A stretch of DNA of 64,000 nt. Origin: Dokdonella fugitiva (GTDB lineage: Bacteria; Pseudomonadota; Gammaproteobacteria; Xanthomonadales; Rhodanobacteraceae). Shown in pieces: positions 37,148 through 45,768 of this stretch. A program made the position numbers and the translations under genes. The notes under the pieces were generated by a model that was not told the DNA's origin, made no database searches, and saw only the letters and a program-made list of their open reading frames with translations. How positions within the stretch are numbered: position 1 is the first letter of the stretch; every line of letters starts with the position of its first letter. The stretch covers positions 248,001-312,000 of the forward strand of contig NZ_JACGXL010000006.1 of NCBI RefSeq assembly GCF_014138265.1, given 5' to 3'.

Positions 37148-38230
37148 TCAAGGCATGTGCGGGTCGTTCCGCGCCGTGCGCAGCAGGTCGTCGAGCACCG
37201 GCATGAAGTCCTGGCCGTTCCACGCCTGGATGATCGTGATGCGCCGGCGCAGTTCCCGCTGGTAGTACGGATCGAGATAGACCGACGGCGAAGGGAATGC
37301 GTAGGCTGGATCGTCGCCGAGGTAGAGCAGGCCGTCGGTGACGGCGCCGATCGCGGGCCAGTCGGGCGCCGCCTGCACGTCCCACGCGGGATGTCCGTCG
37401 CGCTGCACGAGTTCGGCCTTCCAGCCCGGCGCGACGAGTCCGAAGTCCGCGCGCGCGAGCGCATCGTCGCCCGCGTGCACGTCCGCGAACACCGGCGCGG
37501 CGCCGAGCCCGAGCCGCGCGGCCGCGGCCGCCGACGGCACCGGCGCGACGCTGGCGAGCAGGCCGGGATGGCGCCGCCCGATCAGCTGCGCGACGGTCGC
37601 GTCCGCGTCGTCGCCTGCACTTGCGGGCTGTGCGCGCACCGCGTGCAGCTGCCCCGCGACGAGCCAGCCCGTGTGCCGTTTCGCGAGCACCTCGCGCTCG
37701 ATCGTCGCCGCGAACCAGCCGTCGCGGTCGGCGGATGCGGACAACGCCAGCGCCGAATCGATCCGCGACCAGTCGAGCGGCGGGTCGCCGAGCACGACGC
37801 GTACGGGGTGCGCGCAGCGGTGGTTCAGGTTCACGTCGCGCGCGGCGGCGTAGAACGCCGCGTAGACCGGCGAATTCCACGCGAACGGCACCGCCGTCTC
37901 GCGCCACGCCGCCTGCAGTCGCGCCTCGTCGATGTCCTCGCCAGCGACGTACGCGTCGACGACGGCCTGCAGCCGCGCATTGCCGAACTCGACCACGATG
38001 TCGTCGACGCGGCAGATGAAGCGCGGATCGCGCATGAGTTCGGCGAAGAACCCGTGCTGCTCCGCGCTGCGATGCACCTCGCCGAACAGCAGCAGCGGAT
38101 GGCGATCGAACTGGCGCGCGAGCGCCTCGATCGCAGGCACGGGCGGCTGTGCGGCGCCGGCGTGCGCGCCGGCGAGCGCGATCGCGGCGAGTGTCGCTCG
38201 CACGCCCGGGGTCGAACGGAACAAAGCCAT
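37148..38230 (-). CDS. ChaN/TraB-like exported protein with GExH motif
   Basis: 360 aa. The start at 38230 has AGGTG upstream; a longer frame from 38306 has no signal. The region PLLLFGEVHRSAEQHGF resembles the G-E-x-H motif of erythromycin-esterase-like and ChaN-like proteins, with further His/Asp residues (LNHRCAHPVRVVLGD). No assigned function. The signal peptide is recognised by the hydrophobic region at residues 10-25. Confidence 0.6.
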   Translation of the reverse strand: MALFRSTPGVRATLAAIALAGAHAGAAQPPVPAIEALARQFDRHPLLLFGEVHRSAEQHGFFAELMRDPRFICRVDDIVVEFGNARLQAVVDAYVAGEDIDEARLQAAWRETAVPFAWNSPVYAAFYAAARDVNLNHRCAHPVRVVLGDPPLDWSRIDSALALSASADRDGWFAATIEREVLAKRHTGWLVAGQLHAVRAQPASAGDDADATVAQLIGRRHPGLLASVAPVPSAAAAARLGLGAAPVFADVHAGDDALARADFGLVAPGWKAELVQRDGHPAWDVQAAPDWPAIGAVTDGLLYLGDDPAYAFPSPSVYLDPYYQRELRRRITIIQAWNGQDFMPVLDDLLRTARNDPHMP

Positions 38231-38452
38231 GGGCGCACCTGCGACAAGCACGACGCGACGCAGGCTCGCACGCGCCTCGCCCTTCGGCAAGGCAGGCGGC
38301 CGCATCGGGTGCGTGGATCGCCGCTCGTTACCGTCGTCTTGAAAGGTGGACGGGTGAGGTCCATGCTGGCGCTGCCTGGTCCGCGCCGCGTTCGACGCCC
38401 GGGCTGGAAGCATCCGATCTGTTGTACACGGCATGCGACTGGGGAGCCGGCA

Positions 38453-38722
38453 ATGGGGTGGAAGCGACGACTGCTCGTAGGCGCCCTTGCGCTGGCTGCG
38501 ACGGGCCACGGCGCCGCGCAGTCCGGCGGCAGCCTCGAGATCCGCAAGAGCACGATCGACGGCGGCGGCGGCGATGCCGCGGCGGGTTCGCTGCACGTCG
38601 TCGGCACGTTCGGGCAGCACGACGCCGAGTTTTCGAGCAACGGGACGCTGTCGCTGCGCGGCGGATTCTGGGGTGCGCCGCGCACCGTCGGCGACGCCAT
38701 CTTCGCCAACGGTTTCGAATAG
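38453..38722 (+). CDS. Small secreted protein with C-terminal GFE tail
   Basis: 89 aa. Signal peptide residues 1-22 (cut near GAAQS). The middle has a Gly-rich stretch (STIDGGGGDAAAG) and a short beta motif ending LSLRGGFW. It ends GDAIFANGFE, the same tail as on the proteins at 23074 and 47604. It is followed 11 nt later by a fibre-like gene and is probably co-transcribed. Function unknown. Confidence 0.75.
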   Translation: MGWKRRLLVGALALAATGHGAAQSGGSLEIRKSTIDGGGGDAAAGSLHVVGTFGQHDAEFSSNGTLSLRGGFWGAPRTVGDAIFANGFE

Positions 38723-38733
38723 GAGCTCGCACG

Positions 38734-40026
38734 ATGCGCCATGTCGAAAGGATGCTGCTCGCATTCGCGTTGATGGGCGCACCGGCGCTGCACGCGAGCA
38801 CCGCGATCACCTACCAGGGCGAATTGCGCAACGCCGGCACGCCGGTCACCGCGAACTACGACTTCCGCTTCGTGCTCTACGACGCCGACGTTGGCGGCAG
38901 CCAGCTCGGCAGCATCGTCACGCAGAACGCGGTGCCGGTCTCCGCGGGCGTGTTCACCGTCGTCGTCGATTTCGGCGCGGCGTTCAGCGGCGGCGGGGAA
39001 CAGTACGTCGAGATCTCGGCGAAGCCCGCCGGCGGCCCGAGTTACACCGTGCTTTCGCCGCGCCAGCACGTCACGCGTGCACCGATCGCCAATGCGCTGC
39101 AGCTGCCGTACGCGGACACCGCGATCAGCAACGGCACCCTGCTCGATGTCGCCAACGGCGGTGACGGCCAGGCGGCGGCGTTCTCCTCGGGCTCGTCGTT
39201 CGTGTCGCTGTACGCCGCCAACGTCGGCAGCGGCGGTGCCTTGCGTGCCGACACGAGTTCGTCCGGCACGGGCTCGGCGATCACCGGCTACAACTACGGC
39301 AACGACCGCTATGCCGCGGAGCTCGAGATCATCAAGGTCACCAATCCGCGCGCGGCGATCTACGCGCGCACCGCCGGCACGGGCCAGGCGATCGATGCCG
39401 AGGTCAATTCGAGCACGACCGCCGACGCGCTGTTCGCGCGCACGACGAGCCCGACGGCCGGCAGCTACGCCGGCGTCTTCAGCGGGCCGGTACAGGTCAG
39501 CTGCTCCGCGGCGACCTGCAACACGACGAACGCATTGCAGGTCGTCGGCAACTTCGCTGCGACGATGAAGAACTTCATCATCGACCATCCGCTCGACCCG
39601 GCCAACAAATATCTCTATCACACGAGCGTCGAGTCGCCGGACATGAAGAATGTCTACGACGGAGTCGCGCGGCTCGACGCGAGCGGCGAAGCCACGGTCG
39701 AATTGCCGGAATGGTTCGAGGCGCTCAATCGCGACTACCGCTACCAGCTGACCTCGATCGGCGCACCTGCGCCGAACCTCTACGTGAGCGCGAAGGTGCG
39801 CGACAACCGCTTCCGCATCGGCGGCGGCGTACCCGGCGGCGAAGTGTCGTGGCAGGTCACCGGCATCCGCCAGGACGCATACGCGCGGCGCTATCCCGCG
39901 CCGGTCGAGCAGATGAAGGCGCCGGGGGATCGCGGTCACTACCTCGTGCCGGAAGCGTTCGGCCTGCCGGCATCGCTGTCGATCCGGCAGGACGAAGCGC
40001 CGGTCGTCCCCGCGGTCGAACACTAG
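38734..40026 (+). CDS. Secreted fibre-like protein with conserved C-terminal domain
   Basis: 430 aa. Signal peptide (residues 1-22), then a beta-rich N-terminal domain (AITYQGELRNAGTPVTANYDF), a region with low-complexity repeats, and a C-terminal conserved domain seen in many bacterial and phage-tail-type proteins (FIIDHPLDPANKYLYHT, LPEWFEALNRDYRYQLT, VSWQVTGIRQDAY). Likely surface-exposed and multimeric. The AGGAG ribosome site overlaps the stop of the preceding gene. It does not carry the GF(E/D) tail itself. Confidence 0.72.
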   Translation: MRHVERMLLAFALMGAPALHASTAITYQGELRNAGTPVTANYDFRFVLYDADVGGSQLGSIVTQNAVPVSAGVFTVVVDFGAAFSGGGEQYVEISAKPAGGPSYTVLSPRQHVTRAPIANALQLPYADTAISNGTLLDVANGGDGQAAAFSSGSSFVSLYAANVGSGGALRADTSSSGTGSAITGYNYGNDRYAAELEIIKVTNPRAAIYARTAGTGQAIDAEVNSSTTADALFARTTSPTAGSYAGVFSGPVQVSCSAATCNTTNALQVVGNFAATMKNFIIDHPLDPANKYLYHTSVESPDMKNVYDGVARLDASGEATVELPEWFEALNRDYRYQLTSIGAPAPNLYVSAKVRDNRFRIGGGVPGGEVSWQVTGIRQDAYARRYPAPVEQMKAPGDRGHYLVPEAFGLPASLSIRQDEAPVVPAVEH

Positions 40027-40048
40027 ACTCGAGCGGCGCGTGCCGCGA

Positions 40049-40062
40049 GGCGCTGTCGCGCC
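40049..40062. terminator. Small hairpin between convergent genes
   Basis: GGCGC-TGTC-GCGCC, a 5-bp stem in the 48-bp gap between the fibre-like gene and the TonB-dependent receptor. Weak; no T-run. Confidence 0.3.
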
Positions 40063-40074
40063 GATTCTGCGCCG

Positions 40075-42039
40075 TCAGTGCAGCGCCCACACGACGTTCA
40101 CGCCGAACGAGCGTTCCTGCGCGAACGTCGACAGTTCGTCGGCGGTCGCGTAGTAGTCCTCGTCGAACGCGTTGCGCAGGTAGAACTGCAGGGCGAGTCC
40201 GTCGCGCGGGCGCCAGCGCAGGTCGGCGTCGACGACGTCGACCGCGTCGCGCGCGACTTCCTCGAAGCCGGGACGGTCCATCTTCCAGCGATGGCCGTAG
40301 CGTGCGCCGAGGCTCCAGTCGCCGCGCGCGTAACGCGCCTCCAGTTCGGCGGTGACCGGCGGGATGCCGTACAGCGGTCGGCCCGTCTCGTCGTGGCCGC
40401 GCACGACCGCGGCCGAAGCGCGCAGCTCGAGCCCGGGCGCCGGCGCGATCCAGCCGAGCGCGAGCTCGGCGCCGTGCAGGGTGCCTTCGCCGACGTTGCC
40501 GTAGCCGTTCACGTCCGGCGCGAGGTCGGTGAGCTGGATCAACCCGTCGACGACGTTGCGCCACGCATGGGCCTCGACGCTCCAGGCGTCGTCGTGCCAG
40601 GCGTAGCCGAGATCGAGTCCGCGCGATCGTTCCGAAACGAGGTCGGGATTGCCGACGATCGCGCCCTGCGCGGTGACGCCGCTGTAGTAGCGCTCCTCGA
40701 GCGTCGGGAAGCGGTAGCCGCTCGACGCGTTGAACGTGATGCGGTGGCCGCCGCCGACCGTCCAGGCCGCACCCGCAGTGAAGGCATGGTCGGCATCGTC
40801 GACGCTCGCGCCGCGTTGCTCCTGTTCGATCGACGTGCGGCGCGCACCGAATTCGAGCGCGAGCGCGTCCGACACGCGCCAGTCGCTCGACGCGAACAGC
40901 GACCAGGCGTCTTCCTTCGCGTTGCGCAGGCTGTAGCGCCGCTCGAGCAGCGAGCCCGACGCGTCGTACGCGGTGACGGCGCGGCGACCCAAGTATTCGA
41001 TGCCGACGTCGTGGCTGAATGCACCGGCCTCGAACGTCTGTTGCACGGTCGTGCCGGCGTCGACGCTGCGGACGCCGGCGAACGTGTCGGGCGAGCCGGG
41101 GCGGCGGTTCCAGGTGCCGAGGTACTGGTCGTGCGCGTAGGCGCTCGCCTCGAAGCCGTCGTCGTGGCGCACGCGCACGCGGCCGAGCGTGTGGCTGTCT
41201 TCGGGATAGGTCGAATCGCGCGTCGGATAGCGGCTGTTCGACTTGCCGATGTCTTCCGTGCGCGACGGCAACAGCAGCGCGTCGACGTCGAACGCGCCGA
41301 AGCGCCCGCGGACCTGCAGGCTCGCGCTCTCACGCCGGTAACTCGTGTTCAACGGCACGTCGCCGGGCGATCGGCTGTCGCCCGACTGGTGGCGCGCGAC
41401 GCCGAGCGAGAACGCGTCGGCGCCGAGCCCGGCGACGAGGTTCGCCTCGTCGCCGGCGCTGGCGTAGCCCGCTTCGACGAACGAGGCATCGAACCAGCGC
41501 GGTTCGATCGAGATCGCGCCACCGAGTGCGCCGGGTCCGTAGTGGACGACCGCGGGTCCACGCGTGACGCGGATGTCGCCGAGCAGGGCCGGTTCGACGA
41601 AGGCGATCGGCACGCCGGCGCGGCGCTGCGCGCTCAGCGGCATGCCGCCGAGCAGGATCAGGATGCCGTTCGCGCCGCTGCCGCGGATCGAGAACGTTTC
41701 GAACAGGCCGTTCTGCCCGGTCGCGCCGACGCCGGGTACGCGCGTGACGAGGTCCTGCACGTCGGACGGAGCCGCGATCGCCTCGTCCCAGCGCACGACG
41801 TCGGTGGCGAGCGCGTCGGGTACGTCGGCGGCCGTGCCTTTCGCGGTGACGCGGACGGTGTCGCCGTGCCATGCGTCCGTCGCGTCGCGTCGGCGCTTGC
41901 GACGCGCATCGTCGCGGTCTTCGGCGTCGTCGCCCTCGGCGAGCGCATCGCGGGCGTCTTCCGCGAGCGCGGGCACGGTCGTGCAAGCGGCAATGCCCAA
42001 GGCGGCAGCGAAGGCGCTGCGTGGCAGGTTCTGCAACAT
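40075..42039 (-). CDS. TonB-dependent outer-membrane receptor
   Basis: 654 aa. The start at 42039 has GGGGGA upstream; the longer frame adds a non-homologous stretch. Signal peptide residues 1-26. A highly charged segment (about 28-53) is followed by a TonB-box-like DTVRVTAKG, a plug domain (DLVTRVPGVGATGQNGLFETFSIRGSG, GPGALGGAISI) and a 22-strand barrel. Ligand unknown; no riboswitch or siderophore gene is adjacent. It ends with His rather than the usual aromatic. Confidence 0.88.
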   Translation of the reverse strand: MLQNLPRSAFAAALGIAACTTVPALAEDARDALAEGDDAEDRDDARRKRRRDATDAWHGDTVRVTAKGTAADVPDALATDVVRWDEAIAAPSDVQDLVTRVPGVGATGQNGLFETFSIRGSGANGILILLGGMPLSAQRRAGVPIAFVEPALLGDIRVTRGPAVVHYGPGALGGAISIEPRWFDASFVEAGYASAGDEANLVAGLGADAFSLGVARHQSGDSRSPGDVPLNTSYRRESASLQVRGRFGAFDVDALLLPSRTEDIGKSNSRYPTRDSTYPEDSHTLGRVRVRHDDGFEASAYAHDQYLGTWNRRPGSPDTFAGVRSVDAGTTVQQTFEAGAFSHDVGIEYLGRRAVTAYDASGSLLERRYSLRNAKEDAWSLFASSDWRVSDALALEFGARRTSIEQEQRGASVDDADHAFTAGAAWTVGGGHRITFNASSGYRFPTLEERYYSGVTAQGAIVGNPDLVSERSRGLDLGYAWHDDAWSVEAHAWRNVVDGLIQLTDLAPDVNGYGNVGEGTLHGAELALGWIAPAPGLELRASAAVVRGHDETGRPLYGIPPVTAELEARYARGDWSLGARYGHRWKMDRPGFEEVARDAVDVVDADLRWRPRDGLALQFYLRNAFDEDYYATADELSTFAQERSFGVNVVWALH

Positions 42040-42172
42040 GTCGATCCCCCAGAGATCGGCTTCGTCGGGTGACGAGGCGCCGGTCGAGTCTAGGAAGGCA
42101 GGCTGGGCTGCGAATCGGCGCAAAGGCCCATTCGATATGCGTCGTTGGGCGTAGCGGGCCGGTCGTGACGCG

Positions 42173-45100
42173 TCAGCCGAACACGATCTCCGCAGCGATC
42201 ACGCCGTCGAGCGCCTGCAGCGCGTCGGCCAGTGCGGGGTTCGCGCGCACGCGCCATTCGTTGCCGAGTTCGATCTCGGCCTGGCCCGCCGCATTGCGGT
42301 AGCTCACGCGCACGAGCGTGTGGCCGCCGCGATGGCCGGCGAGCGCGCCGTGCAGGCGCGCGACGAACGCGCCGTCGACGCCGTTGAGGCGCAGGCGCAG
42401 CACGCGCGCGCGACGCTCGCACGCCGCCTCGAGCGTGGCGACGTTCTGCACGCGCAACTGGTAGCCGCCGGAAAAGTCGTCGATGCTCAGGCCGCCTTCG
42501 AACACGAGGATCGCGTCGCGCGTGAGCAGCGGGCCGAACTCGATCCACGTTTCGCGGTAGAGCACCGCCTCGAACTTGCCCGAGCCGTCCTCGACCGTGA
42601 CGAACGCGCGGTTGTCGCCCTGCTTGCGCAGCGACACGACCGAGCCGGCGAGGGTGAACGCCTGCATGTCGGCGAAGCGGCTGCGGCCTTCGCGCGCGGG
42701 CGGTTTGTGGTGCTTGTCGATCTCGCCGATCGCGCAGGTCGTGACCGCACCGAGCAGCTCGCGCCAGGCGTCGGTCGGATGACCCGAGAGGTAGTGGCCG
42801 AGCGTGTCGCGTTCGCCGGCGAGGCGCTGCGCGACCGGCCATTCGTCGACTTCGACGAGCGCGATCCGCGTCGGGCCTTGCGCCGTCGTCGCCGCGCCGA
42901 AGATGTCGAACTGGCCTGCTTCGGCATTGCGCGCCTGCTGCTCGGCCGCGCGCATCGCCTCGGGCAGTTGCGCGGCGAGGCTGGCGCGGTTCTTCGCCAG
43001 CGCGTCGAGCGAGCCCGACAGGATCAGCGCTTCGTAGACGCGCTTGTTGAGCCGGGCCGGATCGACGCGCGCGCAGAGGTCGGCGATGTCCGCGTACGCG
43101 CCGCGGCGGCGTGCGTCGACGACGTTCTCGACCGCGCCGCGACCGACGCCCTTGACCGCACCGAGGCCGTAGCGGATCGTCTTCGCGTCGGTCGCCTCGA
43201 ACATGTAGTTCGACGCGTTGATCGCCGGCGGCAGCACTTCGAGCCCGAGCGCGCGCGCCTCGCCGAGGAAATTGACGACCTTGTCGGTGTTGTCCATGTC
43301 CGACGACAGCACCGCGGCCATGAACTCGGCCGGGTAGTGCGCCTTCAGCCACGCGGTCTGGTACGACACGAGCGCGTACGCGGCCGCGTGCGACTTGTTG
43401 AAGCCGTAGCCGGCGAACTTCTCCATCAGGTCGAACACGGCGTCCGCCTTCGATTCGGCGACGCCGTTCGCGGCCGCGCCTTCGCGGAAGATCGCGCGGT
43501 GCTTGGCCATCTCCTCGGCCTTCTTCTTGCCCATCGCGCGGCGCAACAGGTCAGCGCCGCCGAAGGTATAGCCTCCGACGATCTGCGCCATCTGCATGAC
43601 CTGTTCCTGGTAGACCATGATGCCGTAGGTCTCTTTCAGGACCGGCTCGACGCGCGGATCGGGATACTCGATCGGCTCGCGGCCGAGCTTGCGCGCGCAG
43701 TAGCTCGGGATCAGGTCCATCGGGCCCGGGCGGTACAGCGCGCCGAGCGCGATGATGTCCTCGAAGCGGTCGGGTTTGGCGTCCTTCAGCGCGCCCTGCA
43801 TGCCGCGTGATTCGAACTGGAAGATCGCGACCGTCTGCGCCTTCCTCAGCAGTGCGAACACGGCCGGGTCGTCGAGCGGGATCGTCGCGATGTCGAGCGG
43901 CGCCTCGCCCGCGCTCGCGCGCCGTGCGTTGATCGCCTTCATCGCCCAATCGATGATCGTGAGCGTGCGCAGGCCGAGGAAGTCGAACTTGACGAGGCCG
44001 ACGGCTTCGACGTCGTCCTTGTCGTACTGCGTGACGACGCCGTCGCCGCCTTCGGAATAGAGTGGCGCGTATTCGTGCAGCGGACCCGGCGCGATGACGA
44101 CGCCGCCGGCGTGCTTGCCCGCGTTGCGCGTGAGGTCCTCGAGCTTGAGCGCGAGGTCGACCAGTTCGCGCGCGTCCTCGTCGGTCTCGTACAGGCCGCG
44201 GAATTCCGACACGACGCGGTCGGGTTCCTTGCGCGACTTCTCCGAGCGGCCGAGCGCGTCCTCGAGCGTGAGGTCGAGCGGCATCTTCGGGATCAGCTTG
44301 GCGATGCGGTCGACCTGGCCGTACGGCATGCCGAGCACGCGGCCGGTGTCGCGCAGTACGGCCTTCGCCGCCATCGTGCCGTAGGTGATGATCTGGCTGA
44401 CGCGGTCGCGGCCGTACTTGCGGCCGACGTAGTCGATCACCTCGTCGCGCCGGTCCATGCAGAAGTCGACGTCGAAGTCCGGCATCGACACGCGTTCGGG
44501 ATTGAGGAACCGCTCGAACAAGAGGCCGTAGCGCAGCGGGTCGAGGTCGGTGATGCCGAGCGCGTAGGCGACCAGCGAGCCGGCGCCGGAGCCGCGCCCC
44601 GGGCCGACCGGGATGTCGTTCGACTTCGCCCAGTTGATGAAGTCGGCGACGATGAGGAAGTAGCCCGGAAAGCCCATCTGCACGATCACGTCGAGCTCGC
44701 GATCGAGCCGCTGCACGTAGTCGTCGCGAGTGAAGCCGGGCGCTTGCGGCTGCGCGGCGAGGCGGCGCTCGAGGCCTTCGTGCGACTGCGAACGGATGTA
44801 GCTGTCGAGCGTGTGCTCGGCCGGTACCGGGAACGCGGGCAGGAAGTAGGTGCCGAACGTGAGTTCGAGGTTGCAGCGCCGGGCGAGCTCGACGGTGTTC
44901 TCGAGCAGCTCCGGTAGGTCGGCGAATGCGTGCGCCATTTCGCGCGGCGACTTCAGGTACTGCTCGGGCGTGTACTCGCGCGGCCGTTTCGGGTCGGCCA
45001 GCACGCGGCCGGCATGGATGCACACGCGCGCCTCGTGCGCCTCGAAGTCGTCGCGCACGAGGAAGCGCACGTCGTTGCTCGCGACCATCGGCAGGTCGAA

Positions 45101-45667
45101 GCGCAAGGCGAGGTCGAGCGCGCCGGCGAGGAACGCGTCCTCGTGCGCGCGCTGCACGCGCGTCGCCTCGAGGTAGCAGCGGTCGGGGAAGTGCGTGCGC
45201 CACCAGTGCGCGCGCGCGCGCGCCGCTTCGTCGCGACCGGCGAGCAGCAGGCGGCCGACGTCGCTATCCTGGCCGGCGAGCAGGATCAATCCGCGATTTG
45301 CCTCCGCGAGCCAGCCCGCTTCGACGAGCGCATGGTCGCCGTGGCGGTTTTCCGCGTAGGCGCGCGAGACGAGGCGCGACAGGTTGAGGTAGCCGTCGCG
45401 GTCCTGGCACAGCACGGTCACGCGCTGCGGCCGGCCACGGTCCTCGGGGTCGGCGAGCCAGAGGTCGCTGCCGGCGATCGGCTTGATGCCGGCAGCCTCG
45501 GCCGCCTTGTAGAACTTCACCAGCGCGAACAGGTTGCTCTGGTCGGTGAGGGCGACCGCGGGCATGTCCGCCTGCGCGCACGCCGCGACGAGATCGCCGA
45601 CGCGGATCGTCGAATCGGTCAGCGAATACTCGCTGTGGACGTGCAGGTGGACGAAACCGGGGGGCAT
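42173..45667 (-). CDS. dnaE: DNA polymerase III subunit alpha
   Basis: Replicative polymerase, 1164 aa, full length. It has an N-terminal PHP domain (HLHVHSEYSL), a polymerase core with PDFDVDFCMDRRDEVI (catalytic Asp residues) and VGPGRGSGAGSLVAYALGITDLDPL, the helix-hairpin-helix segment, and a C-terminal OB fold. Usually follows rnhB directly in this order; here a sulfatase-fold membrane gene and a short tailed gene intervene. A non-coding gap of about 100 bp separates it from the sulfatase gene. Confidence 0.98.
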   Translation of the reverse strand: MPPGFVHLHVHSEYSLTDSTIRVGDLVAACAQADMPAVALTDQSNLFALVKFYKAAEAAGIKPIAGSDLWLADPEDRGRPQRVTVLCQDRDGYLNLSRLVSRAYAENRHGDHALVEAGWLAEANRGLILLAGQDSDVGRLLLAGRDEAARARAHWWRTHFPDRCYLEATRVQRAHEDAFLAGALDLALRFDLPMVASNDVRFLVRDDFEAHEARVCIHAGRVLADPKRPREYTPEQYLKSPREMAHAFADLPELLENTVELARRCNLELTFGTYFLPAFPVPAEHTLDSYIRSQSHEGLERRLAAQPQAPGFTRDDYVQRLDRELDVIVQMGFPGYFLIVADFINWAKSNDIPVGPGRGSGAGSLVAYALGITDLDPLRYGLLFERFLNPERVSMPDFDVDFCMDRRDEVIDYVGRKYGRDRVSQIITYGTMAAKAVLRDTGRVLGMPYGQVDRIAKLIPKMPLDLTLEDALGRSEKSRKEPDRVVSEFRGLYETDEDARELVDLALKLEDLTRNAGKHAGGVVIAPGPLHEYAPLYSEGGDGVVTQYDKDDVEAVGLVKFDFLGLRTLTIIDWAMKAINARRASAGEAPLDIATIPLDDPAVFALLRKAQTVAIFQFESRGMQGALKDAKPDRFEDIIALGALYRPGPMDLIPSYCARKLGREPIEYPDPRVEPVLKETYGIMVYQEQVMQMAQIVGGYTFGGADLLRRAMGKKKAEEMAKHRAIFREGAAANGVAESKADAVFDLMEKFAGYGFNKSHAAAYALVSYQTAWLKAHYPAEFMAAVLSSDMDNTDKVVNFLGEARALGLEVLPPAINASNYMFEATDAKTIRYGLGAVKGVGRGAVENVVDARRRGAYADIADLCARVDPARLNKRVYEALILSGSLDALAKNRASLAAQLPEAMRAAEQQARNAEAGQFDIFGAATTAQGPTRIALVEVDEWPVAQRLAGERDTLGHYLSGHPTDAWRELLGAVTTCAIGEIDKHHKPPAREGRSRFADMQAFTLAGSVVSLRKQGDNRAFVTVEDGSGKFEAVLYRETWIEFGPLLTRDAILVFEGGLSIDDFSGGYQLRVQNVATLEAACERRARVLRLRLNGVDGAFVARLHGALAGHRGGHTLVRVSYRNAAGQAEIELGNEWRVRANPALADALQALDGVIAAEIVFG

Positions 45668-45768
45668 GGGCGGAGCGGACGCGGGGATCGGGTCAGCCTA
45701 GTCGCTGCCCCGGTCCGCGGCAAGGTTGACAACGCCCCAGGTTCGGCGCCGCGGGCGTGGCGGCGAGC

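Noticed and set aside
38270-38310. Further UUCG hairpin near GCCCTTCGGC
   Set aside because: Only three imperfect base pairs support it, and it lies near the upstream region of a different gene; no tandem partner.
42040-42172. Cobalamin or other riboswitch upstream of the TonB receptor
   Set aside because: No conserved box or convincing multi-stem fold could be recognised by eye in the 133-bp gap.
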